From the NCBI GenBank assembly GCA_038239305.1, contig JBBSEW010000008.1, positions 18,350 to 82,349 on the forward strand: a stretch of 64,000 nt of DNA, in the 5' to 3' direction. Each line of letters starts with the position of its first letter. Positions within the stretch are counted from its first letter, which is position 1. Shown here in pieces: positions 1 to 8,138 of the stretch. The notes under the pieces are model-generated. The model made no database searches, had not been told where the DNA came from, and worked only from the letters and a program-made list of their open reading frames with translations. A program made the translations under genes and the position numbers. Origin of the DNA: JALYUA01 sp038239305. GTDB taxonomy: Bacteria; Acidobacteriota; Thermoanaerobaculia; UBA5066; Gp7-AA6.

Positions 1-422
1 GCCGTGCCGCGCCGGAGGAATCGGACGAGCCGATCGCCTCCCCATCCGGAGTGACGGATCACGCGGTCGAGGAAGATGTTCTCCCGCTTCAGGAAGTATT
101 GATCCGCGGGCGGCCCGACGGCGAGCAATCGCGCGATCGTGGCAGCCAGGGCGGGAGGCACGCGCTCGTCCGCGTCCACGATCAGGACCCACGGGTGCGT
201 CGCCTGATCCATCGCCCAGTTGCACTGGGGGCCGTTTCCCCGGTACGCATGCTCGAGCACCCGGGTGCGGGGGACGGCGGAAGCGATTTCGCGCGTGCGG
301 TCGGTCGAGCCCGAGTCCACGACGAGGATCTCGTCGGCGAATCCGAGGGTCGCGAGGCACTCGGCGATGTGCCGCTCCTCGTTGAGCGTCGGAACGATCG
401 CCGTCAGGAGCTGTTTCGCCAT
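1..422 (-). CDS. Family 2 glycosyltransferase, C-terminus cut by window edge
   Basis: About 140 residues are visible, reading off the left edge. The N-terminus has the GT-A fold signature: IVPTLNEERHI near residues 9-19, an acidic VVDSGSTDRT stretch around residues 34-43, and the metal-binding VDADER motif around residue 80. This pattern matches the WaaE/KdtX-like branch of GT2 enzymes, which add sugars to lipopolysaccharide core or other envelope glycans from nucleotide sugars at the inner membrane. The ATG lies 14 bp after the ymdB stop on the same strand, so the two are probably co-transcribed. The acceptor cannot be judged from a partial protein. Family is secure, substrate is not. Confidence 0.8.
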   Translation of the reverse strand, partial: MAKQLLTAIVPTLNEERHIAECLATLGFADEILVVDSGSTDRTREIASAVPRTRVLEHAYRGNGPQCNWAMDQATHPWVLIVDADERVPPALAATIARLLAVGPPADQYFLKRENIFLDRVIRHSGWGGDRLVRFLRRGT

Positions 423-436
423 GGGCGAACGCGTCG

Positions 437-1216
437 TCAGTCGACGCGGACCTGCACCCGCTCGATCGAGGTCGCCTTGCCCGTCTCCTCGTCCACGCCG
501 ATCACGACACTGGACAGGCGGATGTCTTTCTTCGCCGTCTCGAAAGTCCGCGGGGTCTGCGAGAGGAACTTCTCGATGATCCGATCCTTGGAAAATCCGA
601 TGATCCCCTCGTACGCGCCCGTCATGCCGACGTCGGAGAGGTACGCCGTGCCGCCCGGGCGGATCGTTTCGTCGGCCGTCGCGACGTGCGTGTGCGTCCC
701 GACGACCGCCGATACGCGCCCGTCGAGATACCAGCCGATCGCCATTTTCTCGGAGGTCGCTTCCGCGTGGAAGTCGACGAAGATCACCTTCGCATCCATA
801 CGCGCGAGCTCCTCGTCCGCGACCCGGAACGGAGAGTCGGCGTTGGCCGGCATGAAGACCTGCCCCTGCAGGTTGAGAACCCCGACGCGGATCCCGGACG
901 CCGTGGTCTGCACCGTCGAGCCGCGGCCGGGATTGCCGGGAGGGTAGTTCGCCGGCCGCAGGAGCCGGTCGGAGGAATTGAGGGAGTCGTAGATCTCGCG
1001 CTTGTCCCAGATGTGATTGCCGGAAGAGAACACGTCGATCGGCATCTTCGACAGGTCGTGAAAAAGGTCGACCGTCAGGCCGAAGCCGCCGGCGGCGTTC
1101 TCGATGTTCACGATCGTGAAATCGATCCGATGCCGGTCGATGACGCCCGTCAGAGCGTCGTTGAGCGCCCGCCTGCCGGGGGAGCCGACGACGTCGCCGA
1201 CGAAGAGGATTTTCAT
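437..1216 (-). CDS. ymdB: YmdB-family metallophosphoesterase
   Basis: The 259-residue product has the normal family length. Metal-ligand motifs are in order: GDVVG with Asp8, NIEN with Glu39/Asn40, SGNHIWDK with Asn67/His68, DFHAEATSEK near 150 and GTHTHVATAD near 175. Bacillus YmdB is a cytosolic phosphodiesterase acting on 2',3'-cyclic nucleotides and affects motility and biofilm choice; its gene is commonly next to rny, as here. It sits 61 bp downstream of the rny stop, across a GGGAAAC-type repeat. Family assignment is firm; the in vivo substrate is inferred. Confidence 0.93.
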   Translation of the reverse strand: MKILFVGDVVGSPGRRALNDALTGVIDRHRIDFTIVNIENAAGGFGLTVDLFHDLSKMPIDVFSSGNHIWDKREIYDSLNSSDRLLRPANYPPGNPGRGSTVQTTASGIRVGVLNLQGQVFMPANADSPFRVADEELARMDAKVIFVDFHAEATSEKMAIGWYLDGRVSAVVGTHTHVATADETIRPGGTAYLSDVGMTGAYEGIIGFSKDRIIEKFLSQTPRTFETAKKDIRLSSVVIGVDEETGKATSIERVQVRVD

Positions 1217-1230
1217 AGGCCGGGGGAAGA

Positions 1231-1262
1231 GTCGGGAAACGGGTAACGGGAAAAGGAAAACG
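1231..1262. repeat. Period-7 GGGAAAC-type repeat between rny and ymdB
   Basis: Degenerate copies of GGGAAAC/GGGTAAC/GGGAAAA occupy most of the 61-bp gap just after the rny stop codon on the minus strand. The same unit recurs at 7.67, 8.1, 12.37 and 25.3 kb. Confidence 0.7.
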
Positions 1263-1277
1263 AACCAGGTCGGCTGC

Positions 1278-2846
1278 TCATCTCGCGTACTCGACGGACC
1301 GCGTCTCCCGGATCACCGTCACCTTGATCTGCCCGGGATACTGCAGCTCGGCTTCGATCTTCTTCGCGATGTCGCGCGAGAGCCACAGGGCCTCGTCGTC
1401 CGTGACCCGCGTCGCTTCGACGACGATGCGCAGCTCGCGGCCCGCCTGGACGGCGAACGCCTTCTGGACTCCCTTGAATCCGTCGGCGATGTGCTCGAGC
1501 TTCTCGAGACGCTTCACGTAGGTCTCAAGGATTTCCCGGCGCGCGCCCGGCCGTGCCGCGGACAGGGCATCGGCGCCGTTGACGAGGACCGCTTCGAGCG
1601 TGCGCGCCTGGTAGTCGCCGTGATGGCACTCCATCCCGTGGATGACCGCGTTGCTCTCGCCGAACTTCTTCAGCACTTCGCGGCCGAGCTCGAGATGCGT
1701 GCCATCCATTTCCCGGTCGATCGCCTTGCCGATGTCGTGAAGAAGCCCGGCCCGCTTGGCGACCTCGACGTCGCCGCCGAGCTCCGCGCACATGTTCGTC
1801 GCGAGCCACGCGACTTCCTTCGAATGCTGGAGCACGTTCTGGCCATACGACGTGCGGTACTTCAGCCGGCCGAGGAGCTTGATGAGCTCGGGATGGAGAT
1901 CGGGGATCCCGAACTCCAAGGCCGTCGCCTCCCCTTCCTGCCGGATCTTCTCCCACAGCTCGGAGCGTACTTTCTCGACGATCTCTTCGATGCGAGCCGG
2001 ATGGATGCGCCCGTCCACGATCAGCTTCTCGAGCGCCTGCCGGGCGACTTCCCGGCGCAGCGGCTCGAACGCGCTGATGACGATCGCCTCCGGCGTGTCG
2101 TCGATGATGAGGTCCACGCCCGTGGCCGCCTCGAGCGCCCGGATGTTGCGGCCTTCGCGGCCGATGATCCGGCCCTTGAGATCGTCCGACGGCAGCTCGA
2201 CGACCGAGACCGTCGCCTCGACAACGGTGTCCGACGCCAGCCTCTGGATCGCCATGCCGATGATGTGACGCGCCTTCTGCGTCGCCTGCTCGGTCGCCTC
2301 TTCTTCGATGCGGCGCATCAGGCCGGAAGCCTCGACACGCGCCTCGTTCTCGATCGACTTGACGAGCTGGTGGCGCGCGTCGACCGCCGTCAGGCCCGAG
2401 ATCTGCTCGAGCCGTTTCTTCTGTTCCTCGATGACGCGCTCGGCTTCCGCCCGCGCCTCGTCCACCTTGCGCTGGCTGTCCTGGACGGCCTGCTCCTTGC
2501 GCCCGTAGTCCTCTTCCCGCCGCTCCTGTTGCGCGAGCTTGCGGTCGAGGTTCTCTTCCTTCGAGACGACTCGCTTTTCGAGCGCCTGGACCTCCTGGCG
2601 CCGGACCTGAATCGTCTTGTCGAACTCCGCCCGGGCGGCGAGAACGCTTTCCTTCGCCACGAACGAGGCGTCCCGCAGCTTCGCATCGGCGGCCTTGCGC
2701 GCGTCCGCCAGAACCCGCTCGGCCTCGGCCCGGGCGGCGTTTCCAGCCGTTTCGAATTTCTTCTTGAGAGCGACGTACGCGACCGCACCGATAACGCCCG
2801 CTACGGCGAGACCGATCGCGATCGCGATCGCGAAGCTTGAGTCCAT
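1278..2846 (-). CDS. rny: Ribonuclease Y
   Basis: The 522-residue protein has the full RNase Y plan: one N-terminal membrane helix (about residues 4-25), a long charged coiled coil (about 30-200), a KH RNA-binding domain with GREGRNIRALEA near 215-230, and an HD phosphohydrolase domain carrying LLHDIGKAID near 365. RNase Y is a membrane-anchored endoribonuclease that initiates mRNA decay in bacteria lacking or complementing RNase E. Length and motif order are typical. It follows zapA by 269 bp and precedes ymdB, a gene order seen in several phyla. Confidence 0.97.
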   Translation of the reverse strand: MDSSFAIAIAIGLAVAGVIGAVAYVALKKKFETAGNAARAEAERVLADARKAADAKLRDASFVAKESVLAARAEFDKTIQVRRQEVQALEKRVVSKEENLDRKLAQQERREEDYGRKEQAVQDSQRKVDEARAEAERVIEEQKKRLEQISGLTAVDARHQLVKSIENEARVEASGLMRRIEEEATEQATQKARHIIGMAIQRLASDTVVEATVSVVELPSDDLKGRIIGREGRNIRALEAATGVDLIIDDTPEAIVISAFEPLRREVARQALEKLIVDGRIHPARIEEIVEKVRSELWEKIRQEGEATALEFGIPDLHPELIKLLGRLKYRTSYGQNVLQHSKEVAWLATNMCAELGGDVEVAKRAGLLHDIGKAIDREMDGTHLELGREVLKKFGESNAVIHGMECHHGDYQARTLEAVLVNGADALSAARPGARREILETYVKRLEKLEHIADGFKGVQKAFAVQAGRELRIVVEATRVTDDEALWLSRDIAKKIEAELQYPGQIKVTVIRETRSVEYAR

Positions 2847-3020
2847 GCCGGCTCCCCTTCTCCCGAAGGGCGCCGAAGACCGGTCGGCTACACGTTGGAA
2901 GCGAGGAAGCTACGGTTACGGAAGCTGCAAGACCGCCCGGGGGCATTCCTCATGCTCACTCCTTCACTCCTCAACGGAGGGAGTGACGGAGTTCCGTCGG
3001 GCCCATCCTGAACTACCTTC

Positions 3021-3065
3021 ACCATTCGCCATTCACCCATGACCATTCGTGATTCGCCATTCACG
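3021..3065. repeat. Period-7 ATTCGCC-type repeat between zapA and rny
   Basis: Six consecutive heptamers can be read: ATTCGCC, ATTCACC, CATGACC, ATTCGTG, ATTCGCC, ATTCACG. It occupies part of the 269-bp zapA-rny gap. The unit differs from the GGGAAAC family but the 7-bp period is the same. Confidence 0.7.
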
Positions 3066-3115
3066 CGTATGGTTTCGTGTCCCCGGGCTTCCCCGGGAGT
3101 GCCGACGCAGCGCCT

Positions 3116-3409
3116 TCAACTGCCCAGGGCGGCGTCCAATTTCTGTATGAGACGCTCCGCCCGAGCCGTGGCGTCGGACGGAGAATCCTTTCGTGACCTC
3201 TCCCGCTGATGTAAATCGTCCGAGATATTCAATGCGGCGAGGATGGCAATTTTTGTCGTGTCGACCGTAGCCGTTCTCTCCGCTACTTCCTTCATTCGGG
3301 AATCGACGAAACGGGCGAGGTCGTGAATATAGGAGCTATCGCCCTCGGCGCGGACGTTGTAGGTCTGCCCGAAGATCTCCACCTGCGTCACGCTCCCCCG
3401 TCTCTCCAC
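3116..3409 (-). CDS. zapA: Cell division protein ZapA
   Basis: A short protein (97 residues from the GTG at 3409, 91 from a second in-frame GTG at 3391) with the ZapA pattern: N-terminal VTQVEIFGQTYNVRAEG strand region, SYIHDLARFVDSRMKEV, then a helical tail with AILAALNISDDLHQ. ZapA binds and bundles FtsZ filaments at midcell. The 3391 start has a GGGGGAG just upstream and fits the family N-terminus better, so it may be the true one. It sits downstream of pheT and a coiled-coil gene and upstream of rny. Confidence 0.88.
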   Translation of the reverse strand: MERRGSVTQVEIFGQTYNVRAEGDSSYIHDLARFVDSRMKEVAERTATVDTTKIAILAALNISDDLHQRERSRKDSPSDATARAERLIQKLDAALGS

Positions 3410-3560
3410 TGGAGGTGCAGACTCCTTTCGTAGGCGGAGTCTAGTGCGTGTCCTCCTGCGGAGTCAATGGTTTAGGGGAATCGGCCGAGCGGGGCGGGAA
3501 GGGGCCGAGCGATCGGCTATACGCCTTTCGCTATCAAAGGCAAAGTTCCGTTTGCAGTCG

Positions 3561-3766
3561 CCCGGTATCCGTTTCCTGTTCCAGAAACAGTGGGGAGTTA
3601 CCGGTTGTCAGTTGCCAGATTCCGTTGTCCGTGTCCAACACGGCCCCGGGTTTGACCGATCGTCGGATATTTCGCTAGTTCGCTAGTTCGCTAGTAGTTC
3701 GATCGTTCGATCGTTCGATCGTTCGATTGATCGCGAGATCATGAGATCGCGAGATCTTGAGATTCG
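3561..3766. repeat. Compound period-7 then period-8 repeat array upstream of zapA
   Basis: The 414-bp gap 3410-3823 has no gene. Its left part (about 3561-3634) reads as degenerate heptamers such as GTATCCG, TTTCCTG, GTTGTCA, GTTGCCA. Its right part (3670-3766) switches to octamers: CTAGTTCG repeated, then GTTCGATC about four times, then GATCGCGA, GATCATGA, GATCGCGA, ending 58 bp short of the stop codon of the small coiled-coil gene. Confidence 0.75.
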
Positions 3767-3823
3767 AACTCGAAGCCGACCGCGTCAGAACCAACGACTG
3801 AAATCGGCCAACGCAAACGTCCC

Positions 3824-4072
3824 TCAGCCCTTCTCCGCCGCCTCCAGCGACTCGATCAGCTTCTCCAATCTCTCCCGCACCGCCTGCTGGTCGCGCTCGA
3901 GCCGCTCCACGCTTCCCCTCGCCTCCGAGCCCTCTTTCTCGGCCTTACGGGAAGCCGCGAGGTCCATCTTGAGCTTTTCATTCTCGGCCGCAAGCGACTG
4001 GACGCGGCCCAGAAGTTTCTCGACCTTCCGATCCAGCGTGTCGAATATTTTCGCGTTGTCCCCGATGGTCAT
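3824..4072 (-). CDS. Small coiled-coil protein, ZapB-like
   Basis: An 82-residue, highly charged protein that is almost entirely predicted coiled coil: heptad-like leucines in DTLDRKVEKLLGRVQSL, then an E/K/R-rich segment ending in LEKLIESLEAAEKG. No membrane segment or cysteine. It lies between pheT and zapA on the same strand. Size, composition and neighbourhood resemble ZapB, a coiled-coil divisome protein that binds ZapA, but short coiled coils match each other by composition alone. I call it ZapB-like on context, not on sequence identity. Confidence 0.6.
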   Translation of the reverse strand: MTIGDNAKIFDTLDRKVEKLLGRVQSLAAENEKLKMDLAASRKAEKEGSEARGSVERLERDQQAVRERLEKLIESLEAAEKG

Positions 4073-4118
4073 GTTTCGCGCCTCGCTTGGAAGTGTTTCC
4101 CGTTCAGACTTCGGCGAT

Positions 4119-6215
4119 CTAGAACTCGACGCCGAAACGGCTCTTCAGGGCGGCCGCCAGCCGGTCGCGTTCTCCGTTGACTTCCTCCTGCGACAGCGTC
4201 CGCTCCCCCGACCGGAAGGTCAGACGCACGGTGGTCTTCTTCCGCCCGTCCGGAACGCCGGGGCCTTCCCACCGGTCCGCGACCCGGAGCGCATCGAGGT
4301 GCGCGAGCCCCTCCGCGCGGATGGCTTCACGAAGCTCCCGCCACGTGAGCTCGGGTCCGTGGGCGAAGGAGAGGTCCGCCTCGATCGGCGGGAACGCCGA
4401 CCAGGTCGCGAACGCCTCGTCGCGAGGGCGGGTCGGGATGCGGTCGACCCAGATCTCGGCAGCGAAGCTCGCGTCCGGCAGGGATCGGCGCTGCCGCTCC
4501 GCCGCCGCGACGAGGCCGACGATCCCGAGAGGGCCCGCGACCGTCTCGACCGACGCGCAGGCTCCCTCCGCGAATCCGGGCATCGCGGCGGCCGACCACT
4601 GGAGGTCTTCGGCGGCGATCCACGGCTCGACGAGCCTTTCGACGAGACCCTTCGCGTCGTAGAAGTCGAACGGCCGGGATCGCGCCGTCTCGCTCCAGTG
4701 GGCGCGCGCCTCGCCCGACAGGACGAAGCCGAAGCGGCGCGACTCGAGGGAAGGCGGATCTTCCGGATCTCCATCCTCGCGCCCGAAGGCGCGGCCCACC
4801 TCGAACAGGGCCGCCTCCCGCCGTCCGCGCCGGGCGTTGCCCCCCGCCGCGTCGAGCAGCTCCGGGATGAGCGTCCGCCGCAGGCAGCGCCGGGTTTCGT
4901 CGAGCGGGTTCGCGATACGGAGCGAGTCGCTTCCTCCCGACGTCCGGATCCAGGGCTCGTACGGCTCTTCCTCCGCCGGATTCACGAACGGATAGCCGAC
5001 CGTCTCGTACAGCCCGGCGCCGACCGCCGCATCCGTCAGGCCTTCCTCGACGAGCCGGCGTGGCTCGAGATGCCGGCCCGGAATGGTCGTCGGCGGCAGG
5101 CGGGAGGGAAGCCGGTCGTATCCGTAGACGCGGAGAACCTCTTCGACGAGATCGTCCTCGAGTCGGATGTCGTGTCGTCCGAGCGGGATTTCGACCATGA
5201 CGCGCCGAGGACGGCGCTCGACCGAGAATCCCAGCCGCGCGAGCGCGTCCGCCGCGAAATCGAGAGTCAGCCGCGGATCGCCCGCCAGGAGGCGCAGGCG
5301 CGACAGGCGAAGGGACGTCTTCCGGATGCGAAACGGCAGGCCCCGGACGTCGAGCAGCCCCGGAGCGAGCGTGCCACCGGCGGATTCGAGGATCAGGTGC
5401 GTCGCGAGGTGGAGAGCCTCCGGGATCGCGGCGACGTCCGCGCCACGCTCGAAACGGTGCGACGCGTCGGTGTGCATCCCGTGCCGGCGGGCGGTCTTCC
5501 GGATGGAGACCGGGTCCCACCAGGCCCCCTCGAGGAGGACGTTGCGCGTCGCGGCCGTGACCGCGGTCTCGAGGCCGCCCATCACCCCCGCAAGCGATAC
5601 GGCGCGCTCGGCGTCGGCGACCACGACGTCTGCCGCGTCGAGCCGCCGTTCGACGCCGTCGAGGGTCACGAGCGTCTCCCCGCGGCGCGCCTTCCGCACG
5701 AGGAGCATTCCGCCGCGTAGGGTGTCGAAGTCGAATGCATGGAGCGGCTGCCCGAGCGACCACAGCGCGTAGTTCGTCGCGTCGACGGGCGCGCTGATCG
5801 GGTGGCTTCCGATGGCGGAAAGTCGCGCCCGGACCCGCTCGGGCGCCGGCGCCGCCGCAGACACGCCGCGAACGAGAAGCGCGCCGAACCGCCGGCACAG
5901 CCGAGGCACCTGGATCACGACCGAGGCCAGAGATTCCACCGCCTCGCCCGAAGCGTCGGGGGGCGCGAGCTCCCGCGACGGCGTCGCAAGGGGCGTTCCC
6001 GACAGCGCGGCGATCTCGCGCGCGAGGCCGCGATGGCTCATGGCATCGGGGCGGTTGGGCGTGATCTCGACGTCGAACACCGGACCGGTTCCCCCGGGCT
6101 TCCCGGGCTCGACGGACTCGACGGGCAATCCGGCCTGATCGAGCAGCGCGCGCGAACGGTCTTCGCCGGGAGGCGCATCGAGAAACTCTTCGATCCAGTG
6201 GAGGGAAAACTTCAC
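4119..6215 (-). CDS. pheT: Phenylalanyl-tRNA synthetase beta subunit, short form
   Basis: Starts at the GTG at 6215, whose first bases overlap the pheS TGA (GTGA), giving 698 residues. N-terminus KFSLHWIEEFLD, then directly FDVEITPNRPDAMSHRGLAREI, the B3/4 region, the B5 region with the YGYDRLPSRLPPT segment, and a C-terminal anticodon-binding FDX-ACB domain. It pairs with PheS as an alpha2beta2 enzyme charging tRNA-Phe. Canonical PheT is about 790 residues; here the EMAP-like OB-fold inserted after roughly residue 40 is missing, which accounts for the shortfall. Otherwise intact. Confidence 0.95.
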   Translation of the reverse strand: MKFSLHWIEEFLDAPPGEDRSRALLDQAGLPVESVEPGKPGGTGPVFDVEITPNRPDAMSHRGLAREIAALSGTPLATPSRELAPPDASGEAVESLASVVIQVPRLCRRFGALLVRGVSAAAPAPERVRARLSAIGSHPISAPVDATNYALWSLGQPLHAFDFDTLRGGMLLVRKARRGETLVTLDGVERRLDAADVVVADAERAVSLAGVMGGLETAVTAATRNVLLEGAWWDPVSIRKTARRHGMHTDASHRFERGADVAAIPEALHLATHLILESAGGTLAPGLLDVRGLPFRIRKTSLRLSRLRLLAGDPRLTLDFAADALARLGFSVERRPRRVMVEIPLGRHDIRLEDDLVEEVLRVYGYDRLPSRLPPTTIPGRHLEPRRLVEEGLTDAAVGAGLYETVGYPFVNPAEEEPYEPWIRTSGGSDSLRIANPLDETRRCLRRTLIPELLDAAGGNARRGRREAALFEVGRAFGREDGDPEDPPSLESRRFGFVLSGEARAHWSETARSRPFDFYDAKGLVERLVEPWIAAEDLQWSAAAMPGFAEGACASVETVAGPLGIVGLVAAAERQRRSLPDASFAAEIWVDRIPTRPRDEAFATWSAFPPIEADLSFAHGPELTWRELREAIRAEGLAHLDALRVADRWEGPGVPDGRKKTTVRLTFRSGERTLSQEEVNGERDRLAAALKSRFGVEF

Positions 6216-7282
6216 GAGCGATCCCCGAGAATGCGCGCGGAATACTGCGAGAGAAACCGCTCGTCGCCCTCGAAGAGGAGCCGCAGGTCCGGGAACCCGT
6301 AGAGCAGCAGCGCGAAACGGTCGATCCCTCCCCCGAAGGCGAACCCCGTGAATTCCTCCGGGTCGATGTCCGCGGCCGCGAGCACCTTCGGATGAACGGC
6401 GCCCGCGCCCATGATCTCGATCCAGCCCGACCGCTTGCACTTCGCACAGCCCGAGCCCTCGCAGAAGACGCAGGTCATGTGGATGTCGGCGCCTGGCTCG
6501 ACGAAGGGAAAGAAGGTCGGAATGAAACGCGCGTGCGTGTTCGGGCCGAACAGCTCGGCGAGAAACACCTCGACCGTTCCCTTCAGGTCCGCCATGGAGA
6601 TTCCCCGGTCGATCACGAGCGCCTCGACCTGGTGGAACACCGGCGAGTGCGTCGCGTCGACCTCGTCTTTCCGATAGACCCGGCCCGGCGCGAGGATCCG
6701 GAGCGGCGCCCCGTGCTTGCGCATGGCGCGCACCTGCACCGGCGACGTATGCGTCCGCAACAGCAGAGGCGACTTCGCGGGACGGTCCACGAAGAACGTG
6801 TCCTGCGCGTCCCGGGCCGGATGCTCCGGCGGGAAGTTCAACGCCTCGAAATTGTGGAAGTCGTTCTCGAGCTCGGGGCCGTCGGCGGTAGAGTAGCCCA
6901 TACGCAGGAAGATCTCTTCGACCCGCCGGCGGACGAGCGTCAGGGGGTGGAATGCTCCCGCACGTACGCGCCGCCCGGGCAGGGTGATGTCGACCGAGGA
7001 TGCGCGCGCGAGGGCTTCCGACTCCCGCCGGGAGACCTCTTCCGCCATCGCCGCGATCGCGTCCTCGATCTCCCTCTTCGCCGCGTTCGCGCGCGCGCCG
7101 AAGTCCGCCCGCTCGGAAGCCGGGAGGTCCCGAAGTCCTCCGAAGAGGCCCGGGACCAGTCCCTTTTCGCGGCCGAGGAACCGGCCCTTCAGCGACTCGA
7201 ACTCGCCGCGCGAGGACACGCCCCGCTCGGACGCCTCGCGGAAAGCCTCGAGGACGCGGGCTACCGCGTCGCCGTTATCCAC
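6212..7282 (-). CDS. pheS: Phenylalanyl-tRNA synthetase alpha subunit
   Basis: 356 residues, normal length. An N-terminal helical arm (about 1-95) binds tRNA; the catalytic domain has class II motif 2 around FHQVEALVIDRG and motif 3 around GGGIDRFALLLYG. Also visible is the CVFCEGSGCAKCKRSGW cysteine cluster, seen in many bacterial PheS. Catalyses ATP-dependent attachment of phenylalanine to tRNA-Phe together with PheT. It follows rplT by 7 bp, giving the classic infC-rpmI-rplT-pheS-pheT order. Confidence 0.97.
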   Translation of the reverse strand: MDNGDAVARVLEAFREASERGVSSRGEFESLKGRFLGREKGLVPGLFGGLRDLPASERADFGARANAAKREIEDAIAAMAEEVSRRESEALARASSVDITLPGRRVRAGAFHPLTLVRRRVEEIFLRMGYSTADGPELENDFHNFEALNFPPEHPARDAQDTFFVDRPAKSPLLLRTHTSPVQVRAMRKHGAPLRILAPGRVYRKDEVDATHSPVFHQVEALVIDRGISMADLKGTVEVFLAELFGPNTHARFIPTFFPFVEPGADIHMTCVFCEGSGCAKCKRSGWIEIMGAGAVHPKVLAAADIDPEEFTGFAFGGGIDRFALLLYGFPDLRLLFEGDERFLSQYSARILGDRS

Positions 7283-7289
7283 GTTGCGC

Positions 7290-7649
7290 TCAAACGTTCA
7301 GAGCCTGTTTGGCCACTCCGACGAGCTCCGTAAAAGCGCTCGGATCGGTCATCGCGAGGTCGGCGAGCATCTTGCGGTTGATGTCGTTTCCGGCCTTCTT
7401 GAGCCCGTTCATCAGGCGGCTGTACGAGATCTCGTTGTCGCGGGCGGCCGCGTTGATGCGCACGATCCACAGGCCGCGGAAATCGCGTTTCTTGGCCTTG
7501 CGATCGCGATACGCATAAACGAGCGACTTCTCCACCTGGAGCTTGGCCATCCGGTACGACTTGGATTTCGTTCCGTAATAGCCTTTCGCGAGCGCCAGGG
7601 TCTTCGCCCGGCGGTTCTTTCTCTTGTTTCCCCGTTTGACGCGCGGCAT
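7290..7649 (-). CDS. rplT: 50S ribosomal protein L20
   Basis: 119 residues, standard length. Begins MPRVKRGNKRKNRRAKTL and contains KGYYGTKSKSYRMAKLQVEKSL and RDFRGLWIVRINAAAR, all diagnostic of L20. It binds 23S rRNA early in 50S assembly; in other bacteria it also represses its own operon by binding the leader or the rpmI-rplT junction. Here the rpmI-rplT junction contains two GGGAAAC-type repeats, so any such control would have to work around them. Confidence 0.98.
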   Translation of the reverse strand: MPRVKRGNKRKNRRAKTLALAKGYYGTKSKSYRMAKLQVEKSLVYAYRDRKAKKRDFRGLWIVRINAAARDNEISYSRLMNGLKKAGNDINRKMLADLAMTDPSAFTELVGVAKQALNV

Positions 7650-7667
7650 GTTCGTTCTCCTCGGAGC

Positions 7668-7698
7668 CGGGAAACGGAAAACGGGAAACGGGAAACGA
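7668..7698. repeat. Period-7 GGGAAAC repeat upstream of rplT
   Basis: Copies of GGGAAAC, GGAAAAC, GGGAAAC, GGGAAAC in plus orientation, just upstream of the rplT ATG on the minus strand. An inverted copy lies at 7787-7809. Confidence 0.75.
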
Positions 7699-7786
7699 CT
7701 CTACAAGTCGGTGTCCCCTCCGCCATTCTCCCGTTGCGCGACTTCGTTAACCGTCTATTCCGTTTTCCAATGCCTCTTCATTCGAG

Positions 7787-7809
7787 TACCGTTTCCCGCT
7801 TCCCGCCCG
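7787..7809. repeat. Inverted GTTTCCC-type repeat abutting the rpmI stop
   Basis: Reads GTTTCCC, GCTTCCC, GCCC on the plus strand and touches the rpmI stop codon at 7810-7812. It is complementary to the array at 7668-7698, so the rpmI-rplT spacer RNA could fold into a long imperfect hairpin. Confidence 0.6.
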
Positions 7810-8007
7810 TCAGGCGTTCGGGAGCATGTCCCGCACCCTCTTCAAGTCCGACTTCGAGACGAGCGTTGCCTTGGCCAGGCCGCGCTTCCGTCCCGCCTTC
7901 TTCTTGGTGAGGATGTGGCTCTTCATCGCCTTCGATCGCTTGAACTGGCCGGACGCGGTCTTGCGAAACCGCTTCGCAGCGCCCCGATGGGTCTTCAATT
8001 TCGGCAT
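7810..8007 (-). CDS. rpmI: 50S ribosomal protein L35
   Basis: 65 residues, standard for L35: MPKLKTHRGAAKRFRKT, the basic SGQFKRSKAMKSHILTKK segment and the RKRGLAKATLVSKSD stretch. A structural 50S subunit protein encoded between infC and rplT in most bacteria. Strongly basic and cysteine-free. Confidence 0.98.
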   Translation of the reverse strand: MPKLKTHRGAAKRFRKTASGQFKRSKAMKSHILTKKKAGRKRGLAKATLVSKSDLKRVRDMLPNA

Positions 8008-8025
8008 CTGCTCACTCCGTTCGCC

Positions 8026-8056
8026 CGGGAATCGGAAATCGGAACGCGGATATCGG
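8026..8056. repeat. Period-7 GGAAATC-type repeat between infC and rpmI
   Basis: Reads GGGAATC, GGAAATC, GGAACGC, GGATATC in plus orientation. Opposes the inverted GTTTCCC array at 8105-8138, again allowing a hairpin in the intergenic RNA. Confidence 0.6.
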
Positions 8057-8104
8057 CGCCGAGCCGCTCCCCTTCCAGGTTTTCTTCATCTCGCGTGCGC
8101 ATTT

Positions 8105-8138
8105 CGTCGTTTCCCGTTTCCCGTTTTCCGTTTCCCGC
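8105..8138. repeat. Period-7 GTTTCCC repeat abutting the infC stop
   Basis: Reads GTTTCCC, GTTTCCC, GTTTTCC, GTTTCCC, running directly into the infC stop codon at 8139-8141. It is the reverse complement of the GGGAAAC arrays elsewhere. Confidence 0.75.

Noticed and set aside
3741..5720. 659-codon open frame on the plus strand opposite pheT
   Set aside because: Arg/Pro/Glu-rich shadow of a GC-rich gene, no domain, lies antisense to a complete pheT.
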